Positions 34,946 to 47,000 of a DNA stretch of 64,000 bases are shown one piece after another. The notes beneath the pieces were generated by a model that saw nothing but the letters and a program-made list of their open reading frames with translations, was not told where the DNA came from and did no database searches. Numbering within the stretch: position 1 is the stretch's first letter; every line of letters starts with the position of its first letter. Both the position numbers and the translations under genes were made by a program. The stretch comes from Piper betle. Taxonomy: Eukaryota; Streptophyta; Magnoliopsida; Piperales; Piperaceae. Location: the NCBI GenBank assembly GCA_033002965.1, contig JAURVB010012625.1, forward strand, positions 62,001 to 126,000. Reading direction: 5' to 3'.

Positions 34946-35324
34946 GACGCCAAATCTTGCCCTTGCCGTCGAACCCTCTCTTCTACCGTTGCCGCCGCCG
35001 CCCCCGTTCTCCGGCGGCCGAAGTGCTTCCCTTACTTGAAGCCCCAATTACATTTGGGCTTTCCGCGGCGGCTCTAATCGGGCTCTCCTCGCCTCCGAGG
35101 GGACTTGCTGAACTTCGATGGAAGCGCCGGCCCTTGGTTTCAGGTTCGGTTCCATTTGTATGTTCTTTGTTAATTTCTTTTGTTTTTGGTTGATATGGGT
35201 TGGACGGATAGTTGATTTGATTGTTTGGGTTTGGGATTTGATATAGGTAGCGGAGGCTTTGGCACCTTGGAACTTTTATTCGATTTGATGGTGGGGAGGG
35301 AGATTTAGAGCATAGGTAAGTCGA
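34946..35324 (+). other. ARG1 5' untranslated region with probable intron
   Basis: GC-rich, C/T-rich sequence (gttgccgccgccgcccccgt) follows directly after the hAT remnant. A donor-like site (cag|gttcgg or ttt|gtatgt, 35139-35162) and an acceptor ttgatatag|gtagcgg (about 35246) suggest a leader intron of about 100 bases. The transcript start cannot be placed from sequence alone. The frame open from 34957 to 35193 is taken as leader, not as protein. Confidence 0.45.
35288..35308 (+). promoter_or_regulatory. Short upstream ORF in ARG1 leader
   Basis: ATG to TAG, six codons (MVGREI), ending 16 bases before the ARG1 ATG. Its ATG context (tttgatgg) is moderate, with G at +4. Confidence 0.45.
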
Positions 35325-38300
35325 ATGGCGTCTTCGAAAATTGGGGGATCTTCTGTGCCGGCTGTCCGCCGGGATCCGTACGAGGTGCTGAGCGTTTCCA
35401 GGGATTCCTCCGATCAGGAGATCAAGACTGCCTACAGAAAACTTGCCCTCAAGTAATGTCTATGAGATTTGTATGAAAAAAATTGCTACATGATTGGTAA
35501 ATGGATGGGAGGATGTGTTGATTTCTATCTCTAATCTTTTTTGTAATTTACGGGTTGTTAGGTACCACCCAGACAAAAACGCGAGCAACCCTGAAGCTTC
35601 TGAGCTTTTTAAAGAAGTGGCGTATTCATACAGCATATTATCTGATCCTGAGAAAAGGAGACAGTACGACAATTCTGGATTTGAAGTATGTTGCATTCAT
35701 ATTCTAGTTTATTATGTGGAAGCATTATGTATAGAAAGTCGTCTTATCATTTGTGGGAAAAACTTAAACCCCTCACTGATATATTGTTTCTTTTGTTAGT
35801 GAAGTGAATGTGTGCTAGTTGGTTTGCTTATGTGTTTTATTTTCTGAAATCAGGCGTTGGAGGGTGATGGAATGGACATGGAGATCGACTTGTCTAACCT
35901 TGGGACGGTCAATACCATGTTTGCTGCATTGTTTAGGTGCGAATGATGATTAATGTTTGGAAACTGTTTGTGTCAACCATCTATTGTTTTCTTTTTACTT
36001 GCTTTAGTGTTTCTTTAGTAAGCTCGGTGTTCCCATTAAGACCTCAATTTCTGCCACTGTCCTTGAAGAAGCTCTCAATGGTACTGTGACAATTCGACCT
36101 CTTCCTCTTGGAACATCTGTTAGTGGGAAGGTATGGACATGTAGTTTATTTATTGTTTTAAAATAAGGACTTGTTTGTACTTATGCTTTCCATATTTGCC
36201 CCAACAGGTTGAGAAGCAATGCGCTCATTTCTTTAGTATAACAATAAATGATGAACAAGCACAGGCTGGGATTGTTGTTAGAGTCACTTCAGCAGCACAA
36301 AGTAAATTTAAGGTAGGTATTTTCTTTTCATAATTTTATTATTGATATTGGTTACCCACCTTATGTCTATTTTAAATTGTATCCTGATGCAGAAATAACT
36401 TTTTTGTTAGCTTCTTTATTTTGAGCACGAGGCAAATGGAGGATATGGGTTGGCCTTGCAGGTGATCTTGCTTAGACGCCATTTCCTGTTGCTCTTTAGT
36501 AGTTGAATGCCATGTCATTGTATTTATTTTAAACATTAGTTTGTAAGAGCTAGGACATGAATCAGGTTTAATCTTTGAGCTTGAAATTCTGTTCTTATTG
36601 ATCCTTTTGTATTTAGCAGTATGTATAGTGAATTGGTCGGTTTAATGTTTGAGCTTGAAATTCTGTTCTTATTGATCCTTTTGTATTTAGCAGCATGGAT
36701 AGTTAATTGGCAACCTGATGGAAGATTAAAAAGTATTATCTTAAAAATAATACAATGTAACTTTGGTTTGGGCATGAGCAAATTAGTGTTTTGAAGTGTA
36801 ACTAGAACTCCTGGTACTTGATTGCACTTGTTTGTGAACCATCAACAATGAACAGTTCAGGCTATTAAAGGACCAGCCTAGGCTTTCTGTTGGCTATATC
36901 TAAAAGAGGCATTAATGCTCGTTCAATACTCAGTTCAACATTGCCTCACCTTCTTATTTTCTTTAGTTCATGTTTTTATGAATCTGTTGTCTAGATTTGT
37001 AAGCATTTTTTTTTGTCAAATGACCATCATCCAGTGAAACCATTCATATGTACCAGTGAATTATGTGATCATGATGATTTGTAGTGTGTTACATTAGAAA
37101 GGGCATTTGACATATACACCAAAAATTTCTTACTTTGTTGCATCACCAGTTGAAGTGATAAAAATTGATTGGTGACAAATCTACTTGCCAAATCTTTTTT
37201 TTTTTTTTTGAGATTCACAAATTTTTTTCTAATGTGTATCTGTATTCCTTGGCAGGCATTAGTTACATTTTTTCATGCCTTAAGGCATCACATTAATGAT
37301 GTTAATATGCAGGAAGATAGTGAGAAGACTGGAAAGGTCACTTCTGCAGGGATGTACTTTCTCCACTTTCAAGTGTATCGTATGGACTCAACATTGAATG
37401 CGGTAAACTAATTGCGATTCTCAATTTTTTTACCGAATTACTTCTTGTTTCTGTACTTTAATGTTGACATTTTCTGTTAGTGCAGCTTGCAATGGCCAAA
37501 GATCCCGATGCTGCATTTTTCAAGAGATTGGAAGGTATTCAGCCTTGTGAAGTGTCTGAATTGAAAGCCGGGACTCATATATTTGCTGTCTATGGTATGC
37601 TTGCTCTCTCTTAGCCTTTCTCTTCATGTTCATATACTATTAATGTTTTAGTCAATCTATGTGTGATTGTTTATGGAATACTACAGGTGATAATTTCTTC
37701 AAGACAGCATCTTATATTATAGAAGCACTTTGTGCGGCTTCTTTTGAGGAAACCACTGAAAAGCTAAAGAATGTTGAAGCACAGATTTTAACCAAAAGAA
37801 ATGAGTTACGTCAATTTGAGGCGGAATACAGGAAGGTTTGTGGGTGTTTTTAATCAGTTTGAATAAAATTTGAAGTTTGCACGTTGACACTTTCTTTCTG
37901 TTTCTTTAGGCATTGGCACGATTCCAGGAGGTGAGCAACAGATATACCGAAGAGAAGCAATTGGTATGGACTCTTTAAATTTGTGAATAACTGGTAGGCA
38001 TAGGTAGTATCTACTTGTAGTTTATTTAAATTATTTGTTCAGTTGAATGCTTTTTTGTTCAATATTTCCTGCTTCATGTTTTTGAATATAAACTGAATTT
38101 GTAATGAGATTGGATTACTCTCTATTTTTCATTAAACAATGAACTTGTGGACTCTCGATAATCAGCAGTTATAACCATATATAATCAGTGTGATTATTTA
38201 ATAATTTTGTTGGTTGTAACCTCTGCTTTAGTATGCTTTCTTATTGCAATCTTAATCTATGTCATGGTTACTACACATTTGGACATACTCATCATTGAAC

Positions 38301-41300
38301 ATGTCAAAATACAAAAAATGAATTTCATAGTTTTGTTGGATGGAAGCATTGAAATGCATGAGCTAAATTTACAAACTTTACATGTTAATGGTCAAATTGG
38401 TTTGCATCAGCCAAAGTTTGTTGCTGATGTATTGGGGAATCTTCTTTTTCTTGTACTTCTTCCACCGGATGCTCAAAGGGTGTTGGGAACATAGACCTTA
38501 AATAAGGATTTCAAATGGCAAAGTTTTTTATAGTCAGGTGCCCTTCTTGACGCCAACCCTCATCTTTTGTTTGGGCTTGGTACCGGCAATGCACAAGCAT
38601 TGGCAGAGTGATATGAGATTCTAGTCAGTGAAGTGGGAGGGAAATTTGAGGAAGCATTTCAAGAAGCATCTTGAGGAGAAAGAAGTCTAAAAAGGAAGGA
38701 AGATCAATGAACACTTATCTCCATTTTAATCACTTATGTAAAACAAGCTTTCTCTATCTAGAGATTCGGATTATAGATTTAGGCAGCCCAATGCACAAAC
38801 TTGCATGTGCCGTGTCAAGGGAAGGGTCAAACCATAAAGGTTCTATTGGGTCAACCTCACCCTACATTTTGTGAGAAGCTGATTGATGTGGACAATATTA
38901 GGAAGTAAACATTATTAGGCCCATATTAGGATTTAATATTAGGGTCAAACCATCAGGCTGTTTGATACAAAAATTTTAGAAATATATAAAACTTATAATT
39001 AGATATTTGCAACTACTTTGTACTAAATAAATTTCCCATCCAAGAAGAAATTGTCATCAAATTGAAAAGTTGAAGGCTAGCCAATTTTGACTCTTTAAAT
39101 TGTTGATGTTGATTACCACTTCTTTACTTTACAAATCTTCCTTTTGGAGAACTTGTTGTCAAGTTAAAATCTCAAAGGCTAAGCATATGTATGGATTCTT
39201 AATAGTGGTGATGTTAATTACTTGGATATGTTTGAAAATGGAAGGTCATAGGTCTTAAGAGAGGATTTCCAAGTACATGCAAAGTCTATTAATGGGTCAT
39301 GTTAGTCCTTCAAAAGTGGTCAATGAAAGTTTAAGATAGACACACCACATTAATATATTAAATTTTCGCTGGTAGGTATTGGATATAAGACTAATTTTAT
39401 GGGATCTTACAATCCACGTACCTTTGGAAAATTTTGTCCTGAGAATTCTTTTCCTCGGTCTATGGGTCAAATTCATGTCCACTCAAACCCACCGTCAAAT
39501 AGCCTTGTATTGGCTTTGATACCTCTGTAATAATTATATTTAAATGTAATATGATATGTTGAGTCATTTTTTTAGAAGTGGTTAATCAAAATTGTAGATC
39601 TACAGGTACATCCCTATTAATATACTAAATTTTATCCTGGTAGGTATTGGATGTAGGAATAATGTTTGTGGATCTTATACATCTAGCCTATTTATTGTGG
39701 TTGTCTATTTTTATTTTTTTAGTTATGGTAGAATTTTTTTAATAATTTTAATGTCCACACTGCTCCTATCTGCCAACATGGCCAGAGTTCTATGTTTTGA
39801 AGGAAGTCATCCATATCAGTTTGGGTGTATTTTAGATCTATGCATCCAGTCTGCCCTATTTTGTTGGTTCTACTCGGTTTTGATTTTGGTTTAGTTCATT
39901 TTCTTCGAGTGGGTCTAAGATAAAAAGATCTGATTTTGCTATGCTTCAGAATTCTGATTTGGTTCAGTGCTATTCAGAGTTTTTTCAGTGGTTGTTTAGG
40001 TTGGTTCAGAAGCACCTTTCCTTGGGTTAGTTCACAAGGGTTCCTTATCTTTTTGAATGCATTGAAATTTATAAAATTCAAGTAGTCCAGTATTCCCATT
40101 ATATTTTTTAGATAGTTGTGAAATAATTCAAAATTTTCATACGATTCAGTTATTTATAATTTTTCTTAGAACTCTTCAATGTCGAGTTGTTCCTTATCTT
40201 TCTTAATATATAGAATTCTCTATGAAATTCAAGAAGTAATCTAGAATTCCCATTAAATTTTATAGAAGTTTGCTAAGTAATTCTAAGTTTTCAGGCAAGT
40301 CAATTATTTTGAATTTCTTGATCTCCTCGAGGTAGAGTTGTCCGGTTTTGCATACACTAAAGTTTAATGTTTGAAAAGAACCTGGTCTTTAGAAGACAAG
40401 TAACAGCGAAACTATGAATGTCCTGCTTGAGGAAAGTGACCATTAATTGGAAGAGAATGTATGTCTATTGAAGGAGCTAGTGTATGATATTTGGAATTGA
40501 GCAACCTCATTTCCCTTGACCTCAAGGCTATCATGTTATTGGCATTTGAAATGTTAATGCCAAACATTGTGGGCCTAATGACACAGCTAATGGCAATTTT
40601 CTAAACATATATTTGTGAGACCAATCAAAAACCACAATTGTCGAAGCCTAAGTTTCATGGTTATTCCCTTATTCTGGAGTTAATAAGATTGTTACCTTTG
40701 TATCAGTTCATGGGCCTAAAAAGGAAATTAATGAGTTGATTGTCATAATAATTAACTCTAAGACTTGAATTGTCTACAGAAGAGTTTCATGTCTATCAAG
40801 ATCCATTTTATCCAATTGTTATGTATGATACTTCAAATATTATGATTCAACAACTATTTTGTCAAATTTGGGAACAAGTTTAGTGGAGATTGGATGAATA
40901 TCTTATCTATCGAGTGTGAGATCACAGTTTTGACGGTATTTATCTCTTACAAAATTTGGTTTCAATTTCATAAAATGATTATCTCTATTATCTCCAATTG
41001 GCAGCATACCAATAGTCTTCCTTCAACAATTTTTATGTTTTATTTCCTACCAAATCTTGATCGCAAGTTTTGAGCATCCATCCTTAGTATTTGTTATTAT
41101 GTTTTTACTTTTCTAGACATTTTAGAAGTTATGTGATTTCTGAATTTCCCTAGTTGAATTATGATTTGTTTGCTTAATAATGTAAGAATGAGTTTAATTT
41201 CTGTTTACTTACTAGGACTAGTTTTATTGCAAGGAGAAACACGTCTTTAAATACATCAATGTAGGCCATTTTGGTAGTGTGAAATAAATTAACCGTGAGA

Positions 41301-42275
41301 GGAAATTGAATATAATTAAGAAGGTAAAGGAATGGTGATGTAAGATGAAGACTTAGATCAAAATTAATGAAATTTTGAATAGCTATTGTGCAAAACAGAT
41401 CACTGGTCTCTGCTGCTATATTGGACAGAAAAAGGGTTGAGCGGGTGACTAATCTAACAGCCATACGGCAAAGGATAGAATACATCAACATATCACAAGC
41501 CTAACGCGTAGATATTCCCTTGTTGAAGTTAGATAAAAAAGATAACTCCAGGAAATGGAGAAAAAAATAGGAAAGGATCACAGAAAGTCTTGTGTTGAAG
41601 TTGTAATTTAGAGTCAAAATTTTAAGAAATTGATATTTACTTCCCAACGCCAATTAGATTAAATACCAAAATTCAAGAAATCCTAATTAACTTCTTGAGT
41701 TCAATTAGAATAAATTGCAAAATAATAAATAAACTCCTATGCTTATGAAAATTATGGGAGCTCTAAATAATATTCAGATCTGTGAAATAAGTCTTAATTA
41801 CTACTTTTATGTTGCGTATCTATCTTTCATGAATAATGCTTTACAAATTTTTGAAATGATAGCTCATGAGTGTATTCTCCTAATGATTTTTTTATATAAA
41901 GTGGGATGGACTTAAATTCTTCCGACAGTCATGTGATTAACGAATTTGGCTGACATGGCTGACTTTATGTGGCTTCCCAGACTTCTCTACAAATGGGCAT
42001 ATGGGTTTACTTGTTTTTAGGATTTTATATCTTTTCCCTCAAAACTAGTTATGATGATGATACAGGTAGATGACTTGTTAAAGCAAAGAGACGGTATACA
42101 TTCTTCGTTCACTGTGGTGCAAACTCTTAATGTCAGTGGTAGTAGTGGCAGCGGCAAAACTCCAGATGAGGCCAAGACTGAGAGTCCGGCTGAGGATTTG
42201 GATGGGAAGGAGAAATCATCCAAGAAACGGTGGTTTAATCTTAATCTAAAAGGTTCTGATAAAAAAGTTGGCTGA
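35325..42275 (+). CDS. ARG1: ARG1-type J-domain protein (DnaJ 15-like)
   Basis: Eleven coding exons: 35325-35452, 35562-35685, 35854-35936, 36019-36130, 36208-36312, 36411-36461, 37313-37402, 37486-37594, 37687-37835, 37910-37963, 42066-42275. All introns are GT-AG and phases join without a stop, giving 404 residues (Arabidopsis ARG1 is about 410). The J domain is at residues 17-80 with the HPD motif at 45-47, which stimulates Hsp70 ATPase. A conserved middle region (MDMEIDLSNLGTVNTMFAAL, KVEKQCAHFF) follows, then a coiled coil at about 288-350 and a Lys-rich tail ending NLNLKGSDKKVG. The start MASSKIGGSSVPAVRRDPYE and the tail fit ARG1 better than its paralogue ARL1. In Arabidopsis ARG1 is a membrane-associated co-chaperone needed for gravity signalling in roots and hypocotyls. 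That role here is by homology. The gene looks intact. Confidence 0.95.
38776..38900 (+). repeat. SINE-like fragment
   Basis: The order aggcagcccaatgcacaaac, gtcaagggaagggtcaaacc, ggttctattgggtcaacctc and accctacattttgtgagaag follows the pattern of a widespread plant repeat (the form gtgcacnaa...gggaagggccggaccacaag...gggtctattgtacgcagccttaccctgcatttc) considered tRNA-derived. It is diverged, and I place it in intron 10 of ARG1 with modest confidence. Confidence 0.42.
39255..39681 (-). mobile_element. Decayed TRIM in ARG1 intron 10
   Basis: Two diverged LTRs: about 39255-39411, ending ggatcttaca, and 39526-39681, running from tgtaataatt to gatcttataca. Both contain gctggtaggtattggat-like and ttaatatattaaatttt-like segments. 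The centre carries, on the minus strand, TGGTATCAAAGCC-like primer binding sequence (reads gaggtatcaaagccaatac, 39525-39507) and a purine tract AAGGTACGTGGAT next to the first LTR. The layout and much of the sequence match the TRIM at 14475-14939. Confidence 0.72.
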
Positions 42276-42739
42276 AGGAACTACTCTAAACTTTGTCCAT
42301 TTTCAGAACTCCATAATTCTAGTCAAGCACAATTTGTCCATTTTGAGCATTGCTGTAAGTTCTTCCATTGTTTATATTCATATGCTTAAAGATTCCCGTG
42401 TATTTCTTTCTTTGCTCGTTGGATTGGAGCTGGCTTTTGTCTCTCCTTATCGATTTTTCTGTGTTAATTTTTACCAGGGAACGTCACTGTAATTTTTGTT
42501 TTTTTTGTTTTTTAATATTTAATTTCAAAGTGAGATATTTATGTTCAGTTTCTCAAATCTTCCCCGCGCAAGCTATTGAACCGCAGAGATGACAAATGAT
42601 CCAGTGTGGTGATTCCGTCCGAAGAACTATTTAGATATGATTCTATTCTCGAGGACATGATTTTTCTAGTTTTTGTAATTTAAAAAATGTATGTCAATAT
42701 ACGATCTACTGTTTCGTTATTGGTTGGAGGATGGATATG
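42276..42739 (+). other. ARG1 3' flank
   Basis: Probable 3' untranslated region and downstream sequence. No unambiguous poly(A) signal chosen. Confidence 0.35.
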
Positions 42740-43410
42740 TCACCCTTAGGGTTGATTGTTTGGCCAGTTTAGCTAAAACCAAATCAAATTACATATTTAA
42801 TTTACCAGCGTGAGGTTGTTTGGTTAATCAAATAAAAAATAAATTATAATAGGTTTTAATCAAATTTTAACTAAATTAGCCAAAATAATAAATTATGCTC
42901 CCCATCAATGACTGATTACTTTATAGTGTATACTATAATTATTATTAAATATTATATATGAAGTGAGATATGTTAGTAAATATTTGAGGGTTAATTATAA
43001 GTTTATCTTAAAAAATTATATGAATAAGGTTTTAGCTTATGATATTATATAATAGATGGATAATAGATAATGTAGTAAACTTCCATCTCTTTTGCGTACA
43101 TAAATAAAATATCTTTATTAGATATAATTAAAATGATAATTTAATAAATTTTTGTTATATATTATAATACACAGATGTATGACTTAAAAGGAAGAAAGAA
43201 ATTTGAGAAATTGATGTAAATAAGATCCTCTCTATGTATTAGTTTATTTAGTTTGATCCATTATGGCAAAAAACAAACCAACCCAAACTAAGTTCATTTG
43301 GTTTTGGTTTCAACCGAATTACAAACCGAATCAAAATAACAGCAAATCAAACTTTTAAAATAGGCTTGGTTTGGTCGGTTCAATTGATTAACCAAACAGT
43401 GCTTAGCCAT
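42740..43410. repeat. Foldback-like repeat with aaccga/tttggtt words
   Basis: Both ends carry gtttggtt/aaccaaac-rich sequence in inverted orientation (ttgattgtttggccagttt on the left; tcaattgattaaccaaacag on the right). The centre is AT-rich. This suggests a decayed DNA-transposon MITE, but ends and TSD are not clear. Confidence 0.35.
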
Positions 43411-46400
43411 TCATGCTACCCAAGATAACTTGAGATTTTTTATAATTTTCAGTATTTTTTAAATATTTGTTTGGAATTTTTTAAAAAACTTTTTAATTGG
43501 TGATTAATACCGTCAGTCTTTCTTCCCGTCATATAGCAAAATAACATGGCTACTTAGTTTGCTCTGGTTGAGTTGATTTTTGCGCTTACCCACTTTCATT
43601 TTGTGCTTGCCAAGTTAGGTGGCGTTGGTATGTGAAACTTTTACTTTGATGGTCTGCGTCCTGACATTTTTTCAATAACCATTCTGAAAAATACAGGAGA
43701 ATCTCATTTCTTCCAAGTTCACCAGTAAAACTTTGTTTTTGCTTTTTTGCATGCGGAAAAAAGTTATACTGCTTAATGAGCGCTATAGAACGGTGTGAGA
43801 AAAATAGGAGATATAGTCGGTGAACCAAATATTGACGTGAAAACAATGACTTTTTATCCGCTTGAACGAAAAGAACAATGACTTTTTTTATCTTATTCGC
43901 AAAATGTAGTGTTCTTTCTTCATCCATAGTTTGGTAGGCAAGATAGGCAAGAGAAAAAATAGATCTGTAAGGTTGACACGGTCTTGATTAGTTCTATCAG
44001 TGGCTTACGGGTGTTTTCCCTAAGTATATAGATATGGATGTAAAAAGAAGAAGATTGAGTTGGCGTCGTCTTTAGATTTAATTTAATTTAACACCTGAAA
44101 GACGGAGAAGAAACGTCCTTTTGCAGTTTTTTTAGCTGTATTATTGTGTGGTATCAATGTGATCCCACTTTTCCAAGGTTACAAAAGCAAGAAAATCTTG
44201 CTTGCATGACTTGTCGGATTGGTTATGAGTGGTTGGTCGGGATATCAGTCGCCAAAGCTGTATTCATCTCAATCACAGTTTTGGGTCATCATTTTTCCAC
44301 TAGATTGCTTGATTTTAGGAGCACCCGTCTGACTTTCTCGCCATTGTGTTAATAACTGGTAGGACTTGTATATGTGATATGTCAGGTGTTTTACAGTGTA
44401 AAAGCTTCATTCCTTGTCATTTAGGCAAATCTTGCCGTTTGGGCATGTTCATTTTTTCACACCGTATGTAGATCTCAGAAGTCTTTCTCCTAGAGAAAGC
44501 CACCAAGATTCAATAATGCGTTTGCTTTAGAAGCTTTTTGACGCCATGACCCAGTCACTTGGGGTAGGTAGTTAAAAGGGAAGATGGGTCAGATTATTTT
44601 TGCCCAATGAAATAGATGGGTGTGGACTTGGGTTTGATGTGTTGACAATTGACGCTCACACTACAGAGCCGGTAACTTATTCACGAGAGATGTTGAAATT
44701 GGTTGGAGGAACAGATTTTCAGTGCGGCTTCAATGATTAAATGCAACCATGGATCCTATGCGAGATCAAATATGATAAACTTTACAATTATTTCCTATCC
44801 TTCTTCACCAAGCATGGTTTTAAAAACAATCTAGTGTTTTAGTTGGATCCCCAATACAAAAGGAATTGATATTTGAATGATTGCCAATGACCCAACTTCC
44901 TGCATAGTCATAAATTCAACTCAACGGCCAGACATGAAATGAAGTATAATATGTTTACATAAATATAGTACATCGACTAAGGCTCATTCATGTCATTGCC
45001 TCACTCTTGAAGGAGATATTTTAAGCACATTGACCTGCCTACTAGTGGAGGTACTTCTATTCAGTAGAGATTGATTGCCTTGGTAATATTTAGCTCCAGA
45101 ATAGGCCTTTTAGGAAAGTTGGCTTTTAGGTATTCTTTGTTTCTTGTCATCTCAAAAAAAGGTCAAAAAAGAGGAGCAGAGACCTAGGTTCTGAATTGCA
45201 CTAGAAAGGAAGAAGGGATGCGAACTGCAAAAGACATACTACATTTGCTAAAGATTATGCTTCATGTTTCACACATTCTTAGGGATATGAGGATGCTATC
45301 TAACTAGGTTTTTTATGGCTCAAAATATCTGTATAAAAGGAGGAAGATGCATAAAATTAGCAAATGTAAAACAATGTCTAGCTATGCTTGTTTTATGTAC
45401 TCTAAGCACATCTTATGGTCCTACCACTTAATACTAGGACATTCTTTCCCACCATGCGCCTACTACATTTTGAGCTGCCCACCAAAAAACAGGCTTTATT
45501 TTCCCAGGTTAGTAAAGAGATGGTATAGCATAAACTGCTAATGAATGTCCTTTGACAAAATTATGCAGAAGCTGATATTAGGGTGGGCCCTCTCAGTTTG
45601 CATAAAAGAATAAAAAATATAAAATACATAGAAATTTTAAATGATCAACCTTACCAAATATATTTCATAAAAGATTTAATATGCATTCATTATGTTTTGT
45701 ATTCGTAATAATAATGTTTACTTTTTAGTGGATCTCTTACGTACAAAAAAATTCTATTTTTTATTATCTAAAAAACATAAGAAAAAGTAGAAATTTTTGT
45801 AGCACATGAGAGGTGTATATTGTGCTCCTATGTAGACGTAATCATGATTAATTCATATGCAAAACACAATTAGATCAAATATCATACATTAGGTCATCAA
45901 AATCAAATATGAGAGGAAGTTGAAGGAGAGATATTATACATGAAAAAATAAGAAGAAGAGGAGGGTGGGGAAGACCTTGCTTGAATTTTGAATCCTCACA
46001 AGGATTAAAGCAGTTTAAAAGGGGTTGAAATTCCACTCTCCTATAAGCTTCTAAGGCTTTGATCTTGAAGGTTCGTGTAGAGGAGCTAGGGTTTGAGATT
46101 GGGAAAGAAATCAGTGGAAAAAGAGAAAAATAAGATGAGTTAGATGCAAGGTTGCTGGTTAATTGGCTTGGTCCTAGGTGCAAACTTGCACCTAGGCACA
46201 CGAAAGATTGCATCTAGCTAGGTGCAAAATCGTGGTAGTCCAAATGTGCTGAACAAGGATAATAGGCCGTCAACGAACCTCATATGCGTCTCAAAGCTAA
46301 TGCAAGTGTGACATCCCATTGTTTGAGAAGCCATTGGAAACCATTCCAGCAACCAAGTAATTATTCAGAATGCTACTTACGCATATGGGTTGCACAAGAG

Positions 46401-46757
46401 GGTGAGAGGCTTCTTTCTTCCTATTTTACCCTTCTTCTTTTTTTCCCTTATTCGTAGGGGTAGGCATTAGTCGAACGGGCGTAAAACAAGCTATTATTCA
46501 CTTTTGTCCAAAATTTGGTCCAACAAAACATGTCAAATCGAGTCATTGTTCAAATTGTCGGTCAGGCCTAAGCAATGTTCGTGGACTAAAATAAAAAATA
46601 AGAGGCCGCCCCTCATCTCCCCCAATCCCCCACATCATCGGCGGCCGAGCCACGCCATTGCAAAGCACTGGTCGGCCTCCGGCATGAGTTCTCTGACGAT
46701 GCCGCCTACAATAGTGTGAGTTCTCCTACTCGAACTGATCAATGCCCCCTTCTACTA
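43411..46757. other. Intergenic, no gene recognised
   Basis: Several short ORFs (43586-43927 -, 44146-44352 +, 45875-46213 -) have no motif and no coding-like composition. Around 46170-46230 a short inverted pair (ctaggtgcaaac/gcacctag) occurs. Nothing else could be assigned. Confidence 0.35.
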
Positions 46758-47000
46758 CTACTTCTCCTCTAGGGCAACTCCTATCGTTGCTCAAGCAGTT
46801 GAACTAATCGACCCCCCTCCTCTTGCTTCTCCTCTAGGGTGACTCCAATCCCTACTCAAGCAATCGAGTTGATCGATGCCCTCGTTGCCAGCATCCCCCT
46901 CCGCCTGCTTCTCTTTTAGGGCAACTTTGATCCCTGCTTGAACACTAATTGATGCCCCCGCAACCGCTTCTCTTCTAGGGCACCACCGATTTCTAGTGTT
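46758..47000. repeat. Imperfect tandem repeat, about 60-90-bp unit
   Basis: Four diverged units each open with gcttctcctctagggcaact or a close variant (about 46759, 46828, 46907 and 46966) and hold ctactcaagcaatcgagttgatcgatgcc-like sequence. Unit length varies. Confidence 0.6.

Larger units (their letters stand above)
37964..42065 (+). other. ARG1 intron 10, 4.1 kb
   Basis: By far the longest intron of the gene (the others are about 75-850 bases). It holds a SINE-like fragment, a decayed TRIM and AT-rich sequence. Stretches at about 40380-41000 read like decayed plant retroelement or genic sequence but give no assignable motif. Donor ttg|gtatgg and acceptor gatacag|gtagat are canonical. Confidence 0.85.

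Noticed and set aside
34957..35193. 78-codon plus ORF just before ARG1
   Set aside because: Fits better as 5' leader with an intron; no conserved motif.
40380..41000. Copia-like gag remnant in ARG1 intron 10
   Set aside because: Some phrases looked gag-like, but no collinear motifs could be shown in any frame.
43586..43927. 113-codon minus ORF
   Set aside because: No recognisable domain, AT-driven composition, no splice or promoter context.
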